The notes under the pieces are model-generated. The model was not told where the DNA came from. It was given only the letters and a program-made list of their open reading frames with translations, and ran no database searches. A DNA stretch of 10,198 bases from Alphaproteobacteria bacterium (lineage in GTDB: Bacteria; Pseudomonadota; Alphaproteobacteria; Sphingomonadales; Sphingomonadaceae), in contig JAHJSJ010000215.1 in assembly GCA_018830415.1 (NCBI GenBank), forward strand, positions 1 through 10,198. The letters are read 5' to 3'. Of this stretch, positions 7,213 to 10,198 are shown one piece after another; within the stretch, counting starts at the first letter, position 1; every line of letters starts with the position of its first letter. The position numbers and the translations under genes were made by a program.

Positions 7213-7580
7213 ACCTATGTGCACCTGGTTAGCTTCTCCGTGAAGGTGGAGTTGGGCTCTGCGGAACGTGCGATGGATTTTCCGCACAAGCGCACCACAT
7301 CTTTACAACTCCGCCAACGACGGGAGCATATTGGCTGTCTGGTCCAAGATTCGCTAAAGGTGCCAAACAAGGCGGTATAGTGAATGCCGATTCTCGGATC
7401 AGTTATTCTGTCCGTAACCAAAATCGCCGTCCCCAATTGAATTGACTCTCTTGGGTCAGGGGCCACTCCCAAAATGCCTTCCAATCCTGCGCTATTCTAC
7501 GCACATTAAATGAGCCGACTTACGTTCTGCAAGACTTTCGGCTTCCATCGCGAACAATCAAGAACTGAAGGTCCGATATC
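7213..7580. other. Gene-poor stretch between iclR and the alpA-like gene
   Basis: About 370 bases in which I recognise no gene. The minus strand is open for 89 codons (7215-7484), and the plus strand is open from about 7218 to 7380, but neither translation shows a known domain, a convincing ribosome binding site, or a normal composition (many Arg, Cys and Ser in the minus frame). It may be a scar between cargo and the integration module, or may hold control DNA for the alpA-like gene. I see no clear terminator after iclR and no insertion-sequence ends. Confidence 0.5.
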
Positions 7581-7859
7581 ATGATTGGAAACGAACAAGC
7601 TGCATACACCCGAACCATTCGCAGGCAGCAATTGAAAGAGATGGTGCCTCTGGCCGACAGCACCATTTTTGGGATGGAGCAACGTGGTGAGTTTCCGCGT
7701 CGTTTTGCTCTGTCGCCGCGCTGCGTAGTCTGGGACTTGTCCGAAGTCGAGGAATGGCTCGCCTCCCGGCGGACGCGACCGATCGAGCGCGGCCAGCAAG
7801 TCGATGTACGACATCGCCGCATCCGCCCGGTCAAAGACTCGGATCAAGTTCCAGCATAG
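7581..7859 (+). CDS. AlpA-like MerR-type helix-turn-helix protein, possible excisionase or regulator of integration
   Basis: Encodes 92 residues. The core (about residues 13-65) follows the AlpA/Phage_AlpA pattern: RRQQLKEMVPLADSTIFGM as the helix-turn-helix, then QRGEFPRRFALSPRCVVWD as the wing, and SEVEEWLASR as the closing helix. Known: AlpA of the cryptic prophage CP4-57 activates the nearby intA gene and promotes excision, and AlpA-like genes near P4-type integrases often act as recombination directionality factors. The ATG at 7581 is preceded by GAAGG about nine bases upstream. The basic tail beyond residue 66 lies partly over the convergent integrase gene, with a 29-base overlap. A role in controlling excision is inferred from family and position. 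Confidence 0.85.
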   Translation: MIGNEQAAYTRTIRRQQLKEMVPLADSTIFGMEQRGEFPRRFALSPRCVVWDLSEVEEWLASRRTRPIERGQQVDVRHRRIRPVKDSDQVPA

Positions 7860-9087
7860 GCGCGGAAGGCGGCAGCACAGCTGGCGCATACTTCTGACCC
7901 GCGATCCAGGCCTCCACCGTGTTAGACCATTCCTGCATCATGTGGCGGCGCTGTATCTCATACTCCGCCTTGTTATAGACGCCGCGCGACGACCGGCCAT
8001 CTTCATGCGCCAGACATTTCTCAATCCAGTCACTGTTGAAGCCGAGCTCGTTGAGCAGCGTCGAGCCAGTGCGGCGCAGATCGTGAACAGTAAATGGCTC
8101 AAGCGGCAGCCCGTCCTTTCGTGCTTGATCGACGACCGAGTACGTCACCCGGTTAAATGTGGCGCGCGACATGGGTGCGTCGGCGTCGTAGCGCGATGGC
8201 AGGAGGTATCGCGAATTTCCGGCGCATGTCTTGAGCGCGATCAGGATGTCGAGCATCTGTTGCGACAGATAGACGTTGTGTGGCTTGGATCGTTTCATCC
8301 GTTCCCTTGGAATCGACCAGACCGCATTCTCGAAATCCACTTCATCCCATACTGCGTCCTGCAACTCGCTCTTTCGAACCATCGACAGCAAATAAAACTT
8401 CATGCCGAGCCTGATGGTGGGCAGCGTTGCTACCTTCTCGATACACCGAAACATCACCCGGATTTCAGACGGCGACAACGAGCGGTCCTTGGGGACGAAG
8501 GTTGCGATCGACGAAGGGCCAACCTCATCAGCCGGGTTGGCGATCTTTTCCCCGTGCAGGATCGCAAAGCCATAGATCTGTTTCACGATGTCGCGAACAT
8601 GGATCGCGGTCGCGGGTGCACCTCGATCAACGATCGCAAGACAGTGCGCTCGAAGATCGCCAGGCGTTATCTCGGTCAGCAGCCGGTTGCGCCAGTGGGG
8701 CACCAATTCCCGCTCGAAGATCGAGCGGCGCATAGCGCGCGTGCTGTCAGCCATCGGCCCGGCTGTCAGCCATTTCTCGCCGAACTCGCCGAAGCTCTTT
8801 GCTTCTTTGATCCTTCGCTTGTCCCGCTGCTTCTCGATGGCTGGGGACAGACCCTCCTGGACCATCCTTTTGGCGTCGATGCACTTCTCTCTGGCGCGAG
8901 CCAAAGAAAGGCCGGAAGCGCAGTATTTTCCAAAGGTGACTGTCTCGCGCCGTCCATGTATCCGATAGTCGTAACGGAATGAAATCGTGCCGTTTGTCCC
9001 GACCCGAACATACATGCCGTCGCGGTCGGTGACCTTGTAAGGTTTGTCTTTGGGTTTCAGGTTTTTAAGGGCTGCATCAGTCAGCAT
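7831..9087 (-). CDS. int: P4-type tyrosine integrase
   Basis: Encodes 418 residues. It is a site-specific tyrosine recombinase that integrates and excises the element. Domains in order are an N-terminal DUF4102/P4-integrase arm-binding domain (about 1-95, beginning LTDAALKNLKPKDKPYKVTDRDG), a SAM-like core-binding domain (about 100-180), and the catalytic domain (about 200-390). The catalytic set is complete: R238 in SMVRKSEL, K265 or a nearby lysine in RERMKRSKPHNVYLS, H335 and R338 in VHDLRRTG, H361 in CLAHEDG, and nucleophile Y371 in GVYNKAEY. AAAGGAG lies 9 bases before the ATG at 9087; an ATG at 9093 is also in frame but only 3 bases from it. The gene points away from guaA, with the probable att site 290 bases upstream. 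It looks intact. Confidence 0.93.
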   Translation of the reverse strand: MLTDAALKNLKPKDKPYKVTDRDGMYVRVGTNGTISFRYDYRIHGRRETVTFGKYCASGLSLARAREKCIDAKRMVQEGLSPAIEKQRDKRRIKEAKSFGEFGEKWLTAGPMADSTRAMRRSIFERELVPHWRNRLLTEITPGDLRAHCLAIVDRGAPATAIHVRDIVKQIYGFAILHGEKIANPADEVGPSSIATFVPKDRSLSPSEIRVMFRCIEKVATLPTIRLGMKFYLLSMVRKSELQDAVWDEVDFENAVWSIPRERMKRSKPHNVYLSQQMLDILIALKTCAGNSRYLLPSRYDADAPMSRATFNRVTYSVVDQARKDGLPLEPFTVHDLRRTGSTLLNELGFNSDWIEKCLAHEDGRSSRGVYNKAEYEIQRRHMMQEWSNTVEAWIAGQKYAPAVLPPSAPMLELDPSL

Positions 9088-9107
9088 TACCATATACTCC
9101 TTTCATT

Positions 9108-9255
9108 TTGACCGTCAGCCCGAAACGCACCTCTCCAGCTTGAAAAAGAACAGGCTTTTCCGATTGTTAGCAAGAAAAATTGACCGTCAGGGGCTGTTGT
9201 GACCCAGACGGTAACGAGCGATTTTGAGGGTGGCAAGAGTAGGCGATACCGTCAG
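9108..9255. repeat. Four ACCGTCWG octamers, candidate integrase arm-type or excisionase sites
   Basis: ACCGTCAG occurs directly at 9111-9118, 9183-9190 and 9248-9255. An inverted ACCGTCTG lies at 9205-9212. The first two copies share a longer TTGACCGTCAG (9108-9118 and 9180-9190). Copies two and three face each other as an imperfect hairpin (9183-9212; 6 bp, one mismatch, then 3 bp). Between an integrase gene and its probable att core, repeated short sites are what one expects for arm-type binding, but the assignment is inferred. Confidence 0.5.
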
Positions 9256-9360
9256 CGCGACCGCGAATTTCGAACGCTGCCCACCGATTGTAGCTGAATG
9301 TTAGTGAATGAAAAGTGTTTGAGTTCAGTGCTTTACGTCGTAGTATTTCGCACTTTCGGA

Positions 9361-9374
9361 CCCCTCTGGAGGGG
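9361..9374. repeat. Short GC-rich inverted repeat just downstream of guaA
   Basis: CCCCTC-TG-GAGGGG is a perfect 6-bp stem with a 2-base centre, 7 to 20 bases beyond the guaA stop. It could be part of a guaA terminator or an integrase-related site. No T-run follows it in the guaA direction, so a standard intrinsic terminator is not supported. Confidence 0.4.
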
Positions 9375-9390
9375 TGGAAATCATTCCCAC
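9374..9390. other. Candidate attachment-site core over the guaA stop codon
   Basis: GTGGAAAT (9374-9381) and ATTCCCAC (9383-9390) form a dyad with 8-bp arms, one mismatch and one central base, spanning the guaA stop codon at 9381-9383. Tyrosine integrases bind inverted core sites around the crossover point, and the guaA 3' end is a known island target. The partner copy at the other element end lies outside the window, so the real repeat and its length cannot be seen. Confidence 0.45.
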
Positions 9391-10198
9391 TCAATCGTCC
9401 CCGGCGGCTTTGACGTATAATCATACACCACGCGGTTGATGCCCTTGACCTCGTTGACGATGCGGGTGGCCACGCGGGTCAGGAACCCGGCGTCGTAGGG
9501 GAAAACGTCCGCCGTCATTCCGTCGGTCGAGGTGACGGCGCGCAGTGCGCAGACCCAATCATAGGTGCGGCTGTCACCCATCACGCCCACGGTCTTGACC
9601 GGCAGCAGCACCGCAAACGCCTGCCAAATCGCATCATACAGGCCCGCGTTACGGATTTCTTCGAGGTAAATCGCGTCGGCCTTGCGCAGAATATCGCAGC
9701 GATCCTTGGTCACTTCGCCGGGGATGCGGATCGCGAGGCCGGGGCCGGGGAAGGGGTGACGCCCGACGAAAGCATCGGGCAGGCCCAATTCGCGCCCCAG
9801 ATCGCGCACCTCGTCCTTGAACAATTCGCGCAAAGGCTCGACCAGCTGCATATTCATGCGTTCGGGCAGGCCGCCGACATTATGGTGGCTCTTGATCGTC
9901 ACGCTCGGCCCGCCGGTGAAGCTGACGCTTTCGATAACATCGGGGTAAAGCGTGCCCTGCGCGAGGAAATCTGCCCCGCCGATTTTCTTCGCCTCGGTCT
10001 CGAACACGTCGATGAAGGTCTTGCCGATGAACTTGCGCTTGGCTTCGGGATCGGTGAGGCCCGCGAGCCCGCCCAGGAACAGCTCCTCCGCCTCCACATG
10101 CACCAGCGGGATGTTGTAATGATCGCGGAACAGGGTGACGACCTGATCGGCCTCGTTCATCCGCATCAGCCCGTGGTCGACGAACACGCAGGTCAGCT
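9381..10198 (-). CDS. guaA: GMP synthase (glutamine-hydrolysing), C-terminal half, cut by the window end
   Basis: About 271 C-terminal residues of a protein that is normally about 520 long; the start, the glutaminase domain and the PP-loop lie beyond the window. GuaA converts XMP to GMP with ATP and glutamine in purine synthesis. Visible are LTCVFVDHGLMR in the ATP-pyrophosphatase domain, then RHPFPGPGLAIRIPGEVT, VGVMGDSRTYDW, and the dimerisation domain that ends in the typical KPPGTIEWE. The reading frame and C-terminus are intact, so insertion of the element has preserved or rebuilt the gene end. This is host chromosome rather than element DNA. Confidence 0.97.
   Translation of the reverse strand, partial: LTCVFVDHGLMRMNEADQVVTLFRDHYNIPLVHVEAEELFLGGLAGLTDPEAKRKFIGKTFIDVFETEAKKIGGADFLAQGTLYPDVIESVSFTGGPSVTIKSHHNVGGLPERMNMQLVEPLRELFKDEVRDLGRELGLPDAFVGRHPFPGPGLAIRIPGEVTKDRCDILRKADAIYLEEIRNAGLYDAIWQAFAVLLPVKTVGVMGDSRTYDWVCALRAVTSTDGMTADVFPYDAGFLTRVATRIVNEVKGINRVVYDYTSKPPGTIEWE

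Larger units (their letters stand above)
1..9390. mobile_element. One end of an integrative and conjugative element (or island) inserted at the guaA 3' end
   Basis: Seen: a trb-type conjugation operon, a catabolic operon with two regulators, an AlpA-like gene and a tyrosine integrase run up to the 3' end of guaA. Known: the 3' end of the GMP synthase gene is a recurrent integration site for genomic islands, and P4-type integrases usually lie next to the attachment site. Inferred: positions 1 to about 9390 are element DNA and guaA is host chromosome. The element continues beyond position 1. The other attachment site, the relaxase, the coupling protein and the rest of trb are not visible, so autonomy cannot be judged. 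The exact boundary near 9374-9390 is a guess. Confidence 0.8.

Noticed and set aside
7215..7484. Minus-strand open frame of 89 codons after iclR
   Set aside because: No recognisable domain, no good ribosome binding site and an odd composition. Kept only as part of the unexplained gap.
7804..8982. Open frame of 392 codons on the plus strand
   Set aside because: It lies opposite the integrase gene, whose domains and catalytic residues are complete. The plus-strand translation shows no domain and is rich in Arg, His and Cys as expected for an antisense shadow.
9375..9389. Resemblance of TGGAAATCATTCCCA to the E. coli IclR operator pattern
   Set aside because: It covers the guaA stop codon on the far side of the integrase, away from the iclR gene, so a regulatory role is unlikely. 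An att core is a better reading.
1..10198. CRISPR arrays, tRNA genes, complete insertion sequences, toxin-antitoxin pairs
   Set aside because: I looked for regularly spaced repeats, cloverleaf-like ends, transposase motifs and small paired frames and saw none. The integrase appears to use guaA rather than a tRNA gene.

Overview
The window looks like one end of an integrative and conjugative element (ICE) in an alphaproteobacterium, most likely a sphingomonad (Novosphingobium, Sphingobium or Erythrobacter type). The clues are the high-GC coding style, a TrbF-TrbG-TrbI-DUF2274 gene order familiar from alphaproteobacterial ICEs, and the style of the chromosomal guaA gene. No rRNA or tRNA is present, so the genus is a guess.

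Layout. Positions 1-2523 (+ strand) are the end of a conjugative type IV secretion operon: the tail of trbF, then trbG, trbI and a small DUF2274 gene, each overlapping the next by 4 bases. Positions 2511-3404 (- strand) hold a LysR-type regulator that meets the trb operon tail to tail with a 13-base overlap. Positions 3405-3568 are intergenic and carry a 44-bp perfect, spacerless palindrome. Positions 3569-6370 (- strand) are a tight three-gene operon for the lower meta-cleavage pathway: 2-oxopent-4-enoate hydratase, then acylating acetaldehyde dehydrogenase, then 4-hydroxy-2-oxovalerate aldolase. It turns 2-hydroxypenta-2,4-dienoate into pyruvate and acetyl-CoA. A divergent IclR-family regulator (about 6454-7212, +) faces it across a short control region with a dyad. 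After about 370 bases without a recognisable gene come an AlpA-like regulator or excisionase (7581-7859, +) and a P4-type tyrosine integrase (- strand) whose 3' ends overlap. The last part (9381-10198, -) is the C-terminal half of chromosomal guaA (GMP synthase), whose 3' end is the probable integration site.

How it fits together. The integrase sits next to an intact guaA 3' end, with repeated octamers between them that could be integrase arm-type sites and a dyad over the guaA stop codon that could be the core site. The trb genes provide transfer. The catabolic operon is cargo lying between the trb backbone and the integration module. The cargo lacks a ring-cleavage dioxygenase and the enzymes that process the ring-fission product, so it needs an upper pathway encoded elsewhere. 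I found no clearly new protein system. The most unusual sequence signals are the 44-bp palindrome and the repeat-rich int-guaA junction.
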